Shown here piece after piece: positions 29,280-39,028 of a DNA stretch of 64,000 nt. This DNA is from an uncultured Eubacterium sp. (GTDB lineage Bacteria > Bacillota > Clostridia > Lachnospirales > Lachnospiraceae), in assembly GCA_945910225.1 (NCBI GenBank), contig CAMDYG010000007.1:1-64000 (forward strand). Reading direction: 5' to 3'. The position numbers and the translations under genes were made by a program. The notes under the pieces are model-generated. The model saw only the letters and a program-made list of their open reading frames with translations. It ran no database searches and was not told where the DNA came from. The stretch's first letter is position 1, and every line of letters starts with the position of its first letter.

Positions 29280-30275
29280 ATGGCTAAATGTAAATGCAGC
29301 AAATGTGGTTCTACACGCATTGTAAGTAATATTGTACAGAACATGCCTAATGGTTGTTTTGATGTATGTACGAATCCTATATGCGGTTCTCCTGATGAAC
29401 TCAGCATTCTTGCCCCGCTTATTTACGACGAAATTGGTATTAATCTGTGCACCACATTTGCTCTGGGCACGGATATTTCAACGACATATCCAACAGCTAC
29501 TAATGCATCAGTCAGCGTTATAGATATAGCCTACACCTATGGTGATGATAATGTTGTGATCACCCAGATACCAGGAAGACCTAACTGTTATTCAGTAAAA
29601 CTCTCCAACCTTACTGTTACATTTGCGGTAACACTGTATGATGAATCCTGCCGTCCATTAGCAACCCTGACTCCAACTGCAGATTATCTTCCTAGCTCTA
29701 CAACTGCTGCAACATATGATGAAGACACCAACCCATCTTCTGTAACACTTGAAATCTTTGCTCCTTATGGTGTTTCATACAATTCAACCAACGCTGATCC
29801 TCCTGTATACACACCAGCACTTAACAGCATTGGTTTCCTGTCAACTGATAACACTGTAACCCAGGGTCTTAACATTTACTCTATTCCTAAGCTTTTAAAT
29901 CTTGATACTACCGATGATGAAGTAACTGTCGGCCTTACTCTCATCTTACAGAGCCTTTACTTCTGTGGATATCGTGTAACAAGTGCCGGAAGAATATCAA
30001 CACCAAAGGGAAGTATTGTTTCTGGCGATGAATCTGACTGCATCAAGTTCGTATGTGGCAATCTTCTTGACAGAGCTATTAAACCACTTGACTTAAGTCC
30101 TCCAGCATGTGAAGGTAATTTAAAAAACGACTGCAAAGTTCCTTGCATGAATGACTGTACAGACACCCTTAACACCAACAGTACTGCATGTCAGAATACT
30201 GGTTCTTCCGTTACAATAGGAACAGGCTCATGTGCTGGTCCTTGCAGTAACATCTGTAATAAAGTTAATAACTGA
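29280..30275 (+). CDS. Hypothetical Thr/Ser-rich protein with Cys-rich ends
   Basis: N-terminal MAKCKCSKCGSTRI...CFDVCTNPICG and C-terminal CEGNLKNDCKVPCMNDC...GSCAGPCSNICNKVNN; AAGGAA ribosome site. Confidence 0.75.
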   Translation: MAKCKCSKCGSTRIVSNIVQNMPNGCFDVCTNPICGSPDELSILAPLIYDEIGINLCTTFALGTDISTTYPTATNASVSVIDIAYTYGDDNVVITQIPGRPNCYSVKLSNLTVTFAVTLYDESCRPLATLTPTADYLPSSTTAATYDEDTNPSSVTLEIFAPYGVSYNSTNADPPVYTPALNSIGFLSTDNTVTQGLNIYSIPKLLNLDTTDDEVTVGLTLILQSLYFCGYRVTSAGRISTPKGSIVSGDESDCIKFVCGNLLDRAIKPLDLSPPACEGNLKNDCKVPCMNDCTDTLNTNSTACQNTGSSVTIGTGSCAGPCSNICNKVNN

Positions 30276-30285
30276 TAGTCTCTTC

Positions 30286-30332
30286 TGTGGGAATAAATGC
30301 TTTGTTGTACTCTGACAGCATATATTCCCACA
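30286..30332 (+). terminator. Putative terminator hairpin after the Cys-rich protein gene
   Basis: tgtgggaataaatgct ... agcatatattcccaca inverted repeat. Confidence 0.6.
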
Positions 30333-30359
30333 TTTCTTCATCTAATATGAATATTTTAA

Positions 30360-30389
30360 TTGCTAATCCTCTTATTATGTGTGTATAAT
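30360..30389 (+). promoter_or_regulatory. Putative sigma-A promoter for the amino-acid ABC operon
   Basis: ttgcta-N18-tataat upstream of the ORF at 30453. Confidence 0.5.
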
Positions 30390-30452
30390 TAACGAAATAT
30401 ATTACATTGGACTGTTATTATATATCACAGTCCACACGGAAAGGAGTTACTA

Positions 30453-31973
30453 ATGAATTACAAAAAGAACAGGTCACGATTCCTTCTGGTATTTGCGGCC
30501 TTAACTCTTTTGTTCTCTTCTATTCTTCTTACTTCATGCCAGGGCAAGAAGATTAAGAACACTGTATTTTCTGTAGATGATCTTGCAGGCAAGACTATTG
30601 GTGTTCAGTTAGGAACAACAGGAGATACTCTCGTAAGTGATTACGAAACTGATGGTTCTGGCACAACTGTATCAAGATACAACAAAGGTTCTGATGCTAT
30701 ACAGGCTTTAAAGCAGGGTAAAGCTGATGCAGTTGTTATTGATGAACAGCCTGCTCTGGCATTTGTTAAAGCCAATCCAGACCTCACTATTCTTGATGAA
30801 GAATTTGCAAATGAAGATTATGCCATCTGTGTTGCTAAGGGCAATTCCCTTACTGCAAAGCTTAATGAAGCTATTGAAGTACTTATGGCAGATGGAACTA
30901 TCCAGAAAGTCATTGATGACTATGTTGGTGATAATGCTACATTTTCAGGATACAAGTCACCAGATGGTATAAGCCGTACTAACGGAACTCTTATTATGGC
31001 TACTAATGCTTACTTCAAGCCTTATGAGTATTATGAAGGCGGTACAATTATCGGTATTGATGCTGATATTGCACAGGCTATTGCTGATTATCTCGGCATG
31101 AATTTAAAGATTGAAGATATGGAATTTGATTCAATTATTACTGCCGTATCTTCTGGCAAAGCTGATTTCGGTATGGCCGGTATGACTGTTACTGATGAAC
31201 GTAAGAAAAACATTGATTTCACAACTACATATACAACATCTAAACAGGTTATAATTGTACGTGATGATAATTCATCAGCAACTGGTATGAGTTTCGCAGA
31301 GAAATTCAAAACAGATTTTGTTAAAGAGGCAAGATACACTTATCTTCTTAAAGGTCTGTTAAATACTGTTATCATTGCATTCTTTGCAGCTCTTATGGGT
31401 GTTGTTATTGGTTTCCTTATTGCAGTTGTCCGTTCTAACCATGATAAAACAGGACACATGAAGATTCTTAACTTTATTTGCAACGTTTATCTTACTGTAA
31501 TAAGAGGAACTCCAACAATGGTACAGTTACTTATTATATACTATGTAATATTCAGTTCTGTACATATTGACAAGCTTATTGTTGCGATACTTGCATTCGG
31601 TATCAACTCTGGTGCTTATGTTGCCGAGATATTCCGTTCAGGTATTATGTCTATTGATAATGGACAATTCGAGGCTGCACGAAGCCTTGGTCTTTCCTAT
31701 AAGACAACCATGATAAGTGTTATTCTTCCACAGGCATTCAAGAATGTTCTCCCAGCACTTGCCAACGAGTTCATTGTTCTGTTAAAGGAAACATCTATCA
31801 GCGGTTATATTGGTCTTAACGACCTTACAAGAGGCGGCGATATTATACGAAGCATAACTTATGATCCAATGCTTCCACTTATCGGTGTTGCTATCATTTA
31901 CCTTGTAATGGTTATGGGACTTTCACAGCTTGTCAAGAAACTCGAGAGGAGGTTAAGAAGCAATGAGCGATAA
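30453..31973 (+). CDS. Amino-acid ABC transporter fused solute-binding / permease protein
   Basis: Lipobox LLTSC; SBP_bac_3-like halves; HisM/GlnP permease with [25 protein letters not shown]...[11 protein letters not shown]...[35 protein letters not shown]. Confidence 0.92.
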   Translation: MNYKKNRSRFLLVFAALTLLFSSILLTSCQGKKIKNTVFSVDDLAGKTIGVQLGTTGDTLVSDYETDGSGTTVSRYNKGSDAIQALKQGKADAVVIDEQPALAFVKANPDLTILDEEFANEDYAICVAKGNSLTAKLNEAIEVLMADGTIQKVIDDYVGDNATFSGYKSPDGISRTNGTLIMATNAYFKPYEYYEGGTIIGIDADIAQAIADYLGMNLKIEDMEFDSIITAVSSGKADFGMAGMTVTDERKKNIDFTTTYTTSKQVIIVRDDNSSATGMSFAEKFKTDFVKEARYTYLLKGLLNTVIIAFFAALMGVVIGFLIAVVRSNHDKTGHMKILNFICNVYLTVIRGTPTMVQLLIIYYVIFSSVHIDKLIVAILAFGINSGAYVAEIFRSGIMSIDNGQFEAARSLGLSYKTTMISVILPQAFKNVLPALANEFIVLLKETSISGYIGLNDLTRGGDIIRSITYDPMLPLIGVAIIYLVMVMGLSQLVKKLERRLRSNER

Positions 31974-32709
31974 TACTAATGAAATCATTCTTGAAGTTAA
32001 AGATTTGAAGAAATCTTTTGGCGACCACGTTGTATTAAAATCAATTAATACAACAGTCCACAAAGGAGAGGTTATTGCAATTATCGGACCATCTGGATGC
32101 GGTAAATCAACATTTTTACGTTCTCTTAATCTTCTTGAAACTCCAACAGAAGGTCATGTATTATTCCACGACAAGGATCTTACTGATAAGAATGTAAATG
32201 TTGATGAATTAAGAGAAAAGATTGGTATGGTATTCCAGCATTTTAATCTTTTCCCTAATATGACTATAAGAAAAAATATTACACTTGCCCCTACAAAATT
32301 AGGACTTATGAGTAAGGAAGATGCTGACAAGAAGGCTGATGAACTTCTTGCAAGAGTCGGTCTTTCTGACAAAGCAGACGCTTATCCTAACCAGTTAAGT
32401 GGTGGTCAGAAACAGAGAGTTGCAATTGCAAGAGCACTTGCAATGAATCCTGAAATAATGCTTTTTGACGAACCAACATCAGCACTTGATCCTGAAATGG
32501 TTGGCGAAGTTCTTGCAATCATGAAAGAACTTGCCGAAGCAGGAATGACAATGATTGTCGTAACACATGAAATGGGATTTGCAAAAGAAGTTGCCAACAG
32601 ATGTATGTTCTTCTATGATGGTGTCATCAATGAAGAAGGTGCACCTGAAGAGTTCTTTGGAAATCCTAAGAGTGAGAGATTGAAGGATTTCTTGTCGAAG
32701 GTGCTTTAA
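31963..32709 (+). CDS. Amino-acid ABC transporter ATP-binding protein (GlnQ-like)
   Basis: [60 protein letters not shown]. Confidence 0.96.
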   Translation: MSDNTNEIILEVKDLKKSFGDHVVLKSINTTVHKGEVIAIIGPSGCGKSTFLRSLNLLETPTEGHVLFHDKDLTDKNVNVDELREKIGMVFQHFNLFPNMTIRKNITLAPTKLGLMSKEDADKKADELLARVGLSDKADAYPNQLSGGQKQRVAIARALAMNPEIMLFDEPTSALDPEMVGEVLAIMKELAEAGMTMIVVTHEMGFAKEVANRCMFFYDGVINEEGAPEEFFGNPKSERLKDFLSKVL

Positions 32710-32713
32710 TTAG

Positions 32714-32945
32714 TACAGTGAGGGAGTCGCTTGGGTGTATGTTTATGTTGCATGCTCTCATGGATTCCTCGCCTAGTGAAAGTAAATAACGCCATCTGCA
32801 AAGTCTATTACTATGCATGAAATCAAACGCGCTTCGCTTGAACGAGATTTCATGCACAGACCTTCTGCAGATGGCGTTATTAACATTCACACGACTCGTC
32901 ATAAATCGAGCACACAACTTAAACATACACCCAAACGACACCACC
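32714..32945. repeat. Long foldback element 2A
   Basis: gtcgcttgggtgtatgtttatgttgcatgctc pairs with gagcacacaacttaaacatacacccaaacgac; aataacgccatctgca/tgcagatggcgttatt; tgcatgaaatc/gatttcatgca; apex aagcgaagcg-like. Confidence 0.88.
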
Positions 32946-33065
32946 CCGCTACTAAGCAGCCAAGCCTTCCACGGCTGGTGCAAACGTATCTTATCAACAG
33001 AGGACATCACGCACTTCACCAGCCCCCACTCAGAATGCAATGCCGCAGGCGAGCATTCGTCCGGA

Positions 33066-33096
33066 GGCTGACTATTTGGTGAAGAAGTAGTCAGCC
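33066..33096. repeat. Perfect 9-bp-arm hairpin between elements 2A and 2B
   Basis: ggctgacta tttggtgaagaag tagtcagcc. Confidence 0.75.
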
Positions 33097-33278
33097 GTAC
33101 AGTATGCTGTGGGATAGGTGTGTGGTGTCCTTAGGTGTATGCCCGAATATTCTTATGTCGTGTGAAAGTTAATGCCGCAATCTGCTAAAGGTTGTGGCAT
33201 TTAGTTTCACTAGACATAGGAATCCTGAGGGCAGATGCCTAAGGACATCTCACGCCCTCCCACAGCACACTGTACGGC
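33094..33278. repeat. Long foldback element 2B (about 87-nt arms)
   Basis: gccgtacagtatgctgtggga...aatgccgcaa folds on ttgtggcatt...tcccacagcacactgtacggc; homologous to element 2A in opposite orientation. Confidence 0.88.
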
Positions 33279-33290
33279 GTCCGTGAGTCA

Positions 33291-34052
33291 TCACACCTCC
33301 TTCGAGTAGTCAACCTTAAGAAGACACAGTCCCTTCGCCGGCGCAGTTGCACCTGCAAGACTCCTGTTTCTTGCCTCTAAAAGCTCATACATACTCTCCG
33401 GTGTTCTCTTACCCTGTCCTACTTCAAGTAAAGTTCCACTTAAAATTCTTACCATATACTGCAGGAATCCACTTCCATGATAAGTCAGATTAAGAAAAGA
33501 ACCCTTTAAAGATACATCTATTGAATATATTTCACGGACTGTAGACTTCTTCATCTTGGGATTCCCACAAAATGATGCAAAATCATGTTCTCCAACAAGT
33601 ATGTCTGCTGCCTTCTTCATTGCTTCAACATCTAACCTGCCTTCAATAATATTGACATATTTTCTGTTAAATACAGGCTTCTTATCCCCAACATAGCATG
33701 TGTAACAATATGTCTTGCCCTGCGCATTATAACGGCTGTGAAATCTGTCAGATGCAACACGGACTTCCTGTACACAGATATCATCCGGAAGGTACCTGTT
33801 CATATAATCACATATCTCCTCTTCCTTCATCTTAGTCTCCATATGCGCATTGGCAACCATACCCTTTGCATGAACGCCTGCATCTGTCCTTCCTGCTCCT
33901 ATGACCTCAACCTCTGTCCCCGTCATGGCGGAAAGTACTGATTCTAACTTACCCTGAATTGTCATATCCGTAGTTGGCTGATGCTCCCAGCCATAATATC
34001 TTGTTCCATCATAAGTTATTATCATCTTATAATTCTTCATACATATCTCCAA
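33291..34052 (-). CDS. truA: tRNA pseudouridine synthase A
   Basis: ITYDGTRYYGWEHQP, GAGRTDAGVHAKG, RFHSRYNAQGKTYCY, GSGFLQYMVRILSGTLLEVGQGK. Confidence 0.96.
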   Translation of the reverse strand: MEICMKNYKMIITYDGTRYYGWEHQPTTDMTIQGKLESVLSAMTGTEVEVIGAGRTDAGVHAKGMVANAHMETKMKEEEICDYMNRYLPDDICVQEVRVASDRFHSRYNAQGKTYCYTCYVGDKKPVFNRKYVNIIEGRLDVEAMKKAADILVGEHDFASFCGNPKMKKSTVREIYSIDVSLKGSFLNLTYHGSGFLQYMVRILSGTLLEVGQGKRTPESMYELLEARNRSLAGATAPAKGLCLLKVDYSKEV

Positions 34053-34055
34053 TTC

Positions 34056-35717
34056 TTATCTTGCAAGATTCTGTTTCATTCCATCAAGAAAATCATATAT
34101 TTCATCCATAAATATCTTTCCGTAGCGTTCATATTTATTCTCTCCAACACCACTTACAGACAACATTTCATCCTCATCAAAAGGAACTTTAAGGCACATA
34201 TCTATAAGTGTTCTGTCTGAAAATATTACATATGGTGGAACTCCAACTGAAACAGCTATCTGTTTCCTTAACTCGCGGAGTCTGTTAAATAACATGACGC
34301 CTCTCTCGTTAAGTGCATCTTCTGGTTTCTTTGACTTAGGCGTTGCATAAGCTGATCTGGCGGCAGCCGCAGAACGCTTCATTCTGTCTGCAACCATGGC
34401 TGCGCTTCTTGATACTGGTGCGCTAAAACGATTACCTGTATACATATAAGCCTCATCTGCTTCCTGCTCTTCCTCATCCACAACACAATTAGAACAGTTA
34501 TGGCAGTTATATTTCCCACCAGATGGATTTTCTGGTCTTTCTCCAAAATACTTAAGAATATATTCCCTTAAGCACTCTGTTGTCTTACAATAATCAACCA
34601 TTGCATTAAGTCTTCTTTTATCAAGAGCCATCAGCCGTGCCTGCTCCTGTTCATCAATCTCCGGGTTAGGCTCCCTGTGCTCTATGAAGAACTTGTTAAT
34701 CATAATATCCTGCGGAGAATATAGCAGTACACATTCTGAATCCTCACCATCTCTTCCGGCTCTTCCCGCTTCCTGATAATAATTCTCTATGCACTGTGGC
34801 ATATTATAATGAATCACGAATCTTACATTAGATTTATCTATTCCCATTCCAAATGCATTGGTTGCCACAACAACCGGCTTAATATCATATATGAATGAAT
34901 CCTGATTTTCTTTTCTTTCCTCGGCTGAAAGTCCCGCATGATACTTAGTTACAGAAAGTCCATTGGCATTAAGCATATCATACACCTTCTCAACATTCTT
35001 CCTTGTAGCACAGTATATAATTCCACTGTCCTGCCTGTGGCTTACAAGATAATCAAGTATATAAGAGTCCTTATCCTTAATATGCTTTACCTTAAATGTA
35101 AGATTGGTCCTGTCAAATCCTGTTGTGAGAACTACCGGACTTTCAAGAGCAAGTATCTGCAGTATATCATCACGTACCTTACTCGTTGCTGTTGCTGTAA
35201 ATGCACTTATTATTGGACGTCTTGCCAGCTTTTTCACAAAAGATAATATATTAAGATAACTTGGTCTGAAATCCTGTCCCCACTGCGAAATACAATGCGC
35301 CTCATCTACAGTAATCATAGAAATCTCAGTATGTGTGGCAAAGTCAAGAAACGCCCATGTTTCCAGGCGTTCCGGTGCAACATATATAATCTTATATCGT
35401 CCCTGCTTTGCGTATGCAAGTGCCTTGGTTATCTGATTATCAGTCAGGGAACTATTAATATATGCAGCGTGTACTCCTGCCTGATTAAGCGCACCAACCT
35501 GATCCTTCATAAGAGATATAAGAGGCGACACAACAAGAGTAATGCCGGACATTAATAATGCCGGCACCTGATAACATAATGATTTTCCTGCTCCCGTTGG
35601 CATAATTCCCAATACATCACGTCCAGCCAGAATAGCATCCACTAATCTTTCCTGACCCGGACGGAAAGAATCATATCCGAAATAATGCTTTAACACTCCA
35701 TATTTATCCATAATCAC
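34056..35717 (-). CDS. recQ: RecQ-family ATP-dependent DNA helicase
   Basis: FRPGQERLVDAILAGRDVLGIMPTGAGKSLCYQ, DEAHCISQWGQDFRPSY, QEAGRAGRDG, C-terminal HRDC-like region. Confidence 0.95.
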   Translation of the reverse strand: MIMDKYGVLKHYFGYDSFRPGQERLVDAILAGRDVLGIMPTGAGKSLCYQVPALLMSGITLVVSPLISLMKDQVGALNQAGVHAAYINSSLTDNQITKALAYAKQGRYKIIYVAPERLETWAFLDFATHTEISMITVDEAHCISQWGQDFRPSYLNILSFVKKLARRPIISAFTATATSKVRDDILQILALESPVVLTTGFDRTNLTFKVKHIKDKDSYILDYLVSHRQDSGIIYCATRKNVEKVYDMLNANGLSVTKYHAGLSAEERKENQDSFIYDIKPVVVATNAFGMGIDKSNVRFVIHYNMPQCIENYYQEAGRAGRDGEDSECVLLYSPQDIMINKFFIEHREPNPEIDEQEQARLMALDKRRLNAMVDYCKTTECLREYILKYFGERPENPSGGKYNCHNCSNCVVDEEEQEADEAYMYTGNRFSAPVSRSAAMVADRMKRSAAAARSAYATPKSKKPEDALNERGVMLFNRLRELRKQIAVSVGVPPYVIFSDRTLIDMCLKVPFDEDEMLSVSGVGENKYERYGKIFMDEIYDFLDGMKQNLAR

Positions 35718-37327
35718 TCACTCTTTAACTGTTTCTTGCTCTCATACATTCTCTTATCTGCTCTGTTTCTTGTATCTTCAAAATCCTTGTCAGTCTCATG
35801 GTCATATTCAGCATATCCACATGCTATCTGAACTTTGAGACCTTTTATAGCAAGCTCCTTTTCTACTCTCTTCTCAATATCACGTAACTGCTTAACATGC
35901 TTTCCTATTTCAAAAGACTTTTCATTCTTGTTAATAACTGTACAGAACTCGTCTCCACCAATTCTGTAACATTTGCCGTGTTTTCCAAATATATCTTTAA
36001 TTGTATGTGCTGACGCCTCAATGTAGGCATCTCCTGCAGCATGTCCAAGATTATCATTACACAGTTTAAGATTATTAAGATCAAATGTAGCTATAGCATA
36101 TCCTTTATAATCTGATGTTTCCTTTTCCCATTCTTCAAATGCGGTTCTGTTATACAGACCTGTCATGGCATCCGTTATAGCCATCTCCTTATAAAAATCA
36201 ACTTTCTGGCCTTCCTTTATCTTCTCAAATGCTTCCGACACACTCTCAAATGCAAGGACAAGAATAAACACAAGTATTCCTATCTTACCAAGTACATCTG
36301 TCTGCTGCAGCCCCTTATAATAGGTAATAAGATCTACAATCATTGACACTCCAAGAGCAATAACTGCAATAATATTAGACTTGACCTTACGATCAAATCC
36401 TTTATCCTTAATACGCATTGCTACAACGCCACAGAAATATATTAATGACATTATAAGCATCAGATGAATAATTCTTGCTGTATATTTAAACTCTTTTATT
36501 CCTGTCATATGGCAGACAACCAGAATTATATCCGTAACCGCAAATATTGCGCAGAATATATTACTTACAGACGCCTCCCTTACATGAAAGAAATTACGTT
36601 CTGCCTCAACAAAAGGTATTGGTATCATCATTAATAAAATATATCCTATAAGTGATGCAACCTTTCTGTCTTCCAGAAGAATTGTTGCAAGATCTGTTTC
36701 ATTAAGTGCCCATGCGCCTATTATCATTGCAAATATTCCAAAATAAAGCAGTGAATGTGTCTGTGTAATTCTCTTTCTGCATATAATCCATAAAAGTACC
36801 ATACCTGCTCCTATAAGAATTATAAATGCGCTAAGAACTGCTGATGGTAATGAATTGCTGATAAGATTTCTTACAATGGTTGTCTCATCTCCATACCGGA
36901 AATCAGTTTCTCTTATTTCAAATCCATCATATACATTAGTAAGCTTCACAACGACGTCTGTTGTGTATGATGGAATATTAACTATGGAATAATTAGTTCC
37001 TGTTGTTGTTCCATATACAGACTTATGTGCCCTTACATAATATATAAGCTTTCCACCAGCATACACTTCAACCTCCTGATGTCTGCTTACGAATGCCAGT
37101 GCCATATTATCATATGCGCTTGCTGCCAGCTTTATATAATATTCAACCACGTTATCTCCAACATAATTGATTGCCTCTGGTTCTATTCTTTCTATTGTTC
37201 TCTTATCTGATGGTGTCATCTTATCAACTGAACTTAACATCAGTCCAGAAACCATGAAACAGACAAAAAACAACAAAAAGACAATATACACAATTCTATT
37301 AATTAATTTCATTCTATTTCTGTTCAT
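35714..37327 (-). CDS. Membrane-bound diguanylate cyclase (GGDEF)
   Basis: N-terminal signal/7TM region; DAMTGLYNRTAFEEW...YRIGGDEFCTVI. Confidence 0.92.
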   Translation of the reverse strand: MNRNRMKLINRIVYIVFLLFFVCFMVSGLMLSSVDKMTPSDKRTIERIEPEAINYVGDNVVEYYIKLAASAYDNMALAFVSRHQEVEVYAGGKLIYYVRAHKSVYGTTTGTNYSIVNIPSYTTDVVVKLTNVYDGFEIRETDFRYGDETTIVRNLISNSLPSAVLSAFIILIGAGMVLLWIICRKRITQTHSLLYFGIFAMIIGAWALNETDLATILLEDRKVASLIGYILLMMIPIPFVEAERNFFHVREASVSNIFCAIFAVTDIILVVCHMTGIKEFKYTARIIHLMLIMSLIYFCGVVAMRIKDKGFDRKVKSNIIAVIALGVSMIVDLITYYKGLQQTDVLGKIGILVFILVLAFESVSEAFEKIKEGQKVDFYKEMAITDAMTGLYNRTAFEEWEKETSDYKGYAIATFDLNNLKLCNDNLGHAAGDAYIEASAHTIKDIFGKHGKCYRIGGDEFCTVINKNEKSFEIGKHVKQLRDIEKRVEKELAIKGLKVQIACGYAEYDHETDKDFEDTRNRADKRMYESKKQLKSE

Positions 37328-37438
37328 AAAAAAAGCCTTCCGACCATATTATAATCTTTCCCGAAAATACCTTAAGACTATAATACAGTAGAATGGCTTT
37401 ATTTTCAAATTATTTTGTCTTGTTCTGTATTTTGTACA

Positions 37439-37876
37439 TTATTGGCAGTATTCTGCGACAACCTGATTGATAACCTTACCATCAGCCTTGCCCTTAAGTT
37501 CTCCCATAACAGTCTTCATGATCTGACCCTTATTCTTAGTAGCAAGTACATCCTCATATTTTTCTGTAAGAATTGCCCTTACCTCATCTGCCGATAACAT
37601 CTTAGGCGCAAATTCCTCCATTACTGCCAGTCTTGCCTTGAACTCTTCAAGTAACTCTGTCCTGTCAGCCGGGCAGGTATCTATCTGTTCCTTAACACTC
37701 TTTATCTCTTTCATAATAGCCTGATCTACAAGTGTTTCCGGTATATCATCCCTGCATCCTTCATCAATTCCAACTTTCTTAACAGCTGATACAAGGACTG
37801 AAATTGAATCTTTTCTTGCCTTGTCTCTTGCTTTCATTGCTGCAATCATTTCACTCTGTAATGTACTTAAATTCAT
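37439..37876 (-). CDS. GatB/YqeY domain protein
   Basis: LQSEMIAAMKARDKARKDSISVLVSAVKKVGID...GQIMKTVMGELKGKADGKVINQVV; start MNLSTLQ at 37876 after GAGGCG. Confidence 0.92.
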   Translation of the reverse strand: MNLSTLQSEMIAAMKARDKARKDSISVLVSAVKKVGIDEGCRDDIPETLVDQAIMKEIKSVKEQIDTCPADRTELLEEFKARLAVMEEFAPKMLSADEVRAILTEKYEDVLATKNKGQIMKTVMGELKGKADGKVINQVVAEYCQ

Positions 37877-37911
37877 AATACGCCTCATTTCTGCGCACAT
37901 TCTGCGCATAA

Positions 37912-38961
37912 TTATATATTTCTTGCAAGCTCTGCCGGACTCTCAGAATGTCTGAGTGCGACTTCCCTTGTAATCATCCTTGACTTAACGAGCTGGGCAA
38001 GCGAATGGTTCAATGTATGCATTCCCATCTGAAGATTAGACTGAAGTACTGACTGAATCTGATTAGTCTTCTTTTCCTTTATAAGGTTAGATACAGCCGG
38101 ATTATTAATCATAACCTCTGTTGCTGCAGTTCTTCCCTCTCCACCTATAAGTGGCACAAGCGTCTGTGTAATTACACCTGTCAGAATAGATGCAAGCTGA
38201 ACTATAAGCGATGGCTGTGCTTCTATAGGGCAGGCTGCAATAATACGCTCCACTGTCTGTGCTGCACTCTTAGTATGAAGTGTTGATAATACGAGGTGTC
38301 CTGTTTCTGCTGCTGTAATAGCCGCATTGATAGTTTCATAATCACGCATCTCACCAACAAGGATAACATCTGGATCTTCTCGGAGTGATGAACGAAGTGC
38401 TGTTGCAAAATCAGGTACATCCATTCCAACCTGTCTCTGATGGATCATAGACTTCTTAAAATCATATACATACTCGATTGGGTCCTCAATTGTTATAACA
38501 TGTCTTGACATATTATTATTAATATAATCAATCATTGCAGCAAGTGTTGTTGATTTACCACTACCTGTAGGTCCGGTTACAAGCACAAGTCCAGTTCTCT
38601 TTCCAGCAAGCTCTCCAAGAAGCTTTCCTGGTAATCCGAGATCCTCAAATGATGGTATATGTGGATCAAGAAGACGGATACTGGCTGCAAGCTCTCTCTT
38701 TTCATGATAAATATTAATTCTCAGTCGTCCACCTGAACCATCTGATGCAGCCACATCAATATCTCTTCCTGATCTTACCTTCTGGATTTCATCCTCATTA
38801 AGAACAGCCATAAGCATTCTCTCTGTCTCTTCTGCTGTAGGAATAAGATCCAACATCTTTAATTCCCCATATCTTCTTACACATACCGCAGAGCCTGATG
38901 TTATATGTAAATCCGAACAATTCTCTTTCTTTGCAAATCTTACTAAATCAATTAATTCCAT
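37912..38961 (-). CDS. pilT: PilT-type twitching ATPase
   Basis: DLHITSGSAVCVRRYGEL, VTGPTGSGKSTTLAAMIDYIN, HVITIEDPIEYVY, LREDPDVILVGEMRDYETI, HLVLSTLHT; start MELIDLV at 38961. Confidence 0.93.
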   Translation of the reverse strand: MELIDLVRFAKKENCSDLHITSGSAVCVRRYGELKMLDLIPTAEETERMLMAVLNEDEIQKVRSGRDIDVAASDGSGGRLRINIYHEKRELAASIRLLDPHIPSFEDLGLPGKLLGELAGKRTGLVLVTGPTGSGKSTTLAAMIDYINNNMSRHVITIEDPIEYVYDFKKSMIHQRQVGMDVPDFATALRSSLREDPDVILVGEMRDYETINAAITAAETGHLVLSTLHTKSAAQTVERIIAACPIEAQPSLIVQLASILTGVITQTLVPLIGGEGRTAATEVMINNPAVSNLIKEKKTNQIQSVLQSNLQMGMHTLNHSLAQLVKSRMITREVALRHSESPAELARNI

Positions 38962-39028
38962 GTTCCCCTCCATATTAATTCTTATGTTACAACATTTTGA
39001 TACTACCACACCATATGAATGTATTCAA

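Noticed and set aside
32666-33082. ORFs 32666-33040 (-), 32813-33082 (+) and 32817-33071 (+)
   Set aside because: They lie inside the foldback elements 2A/2B and overlap the end of the glnQ-like gene; no family-like sequence.
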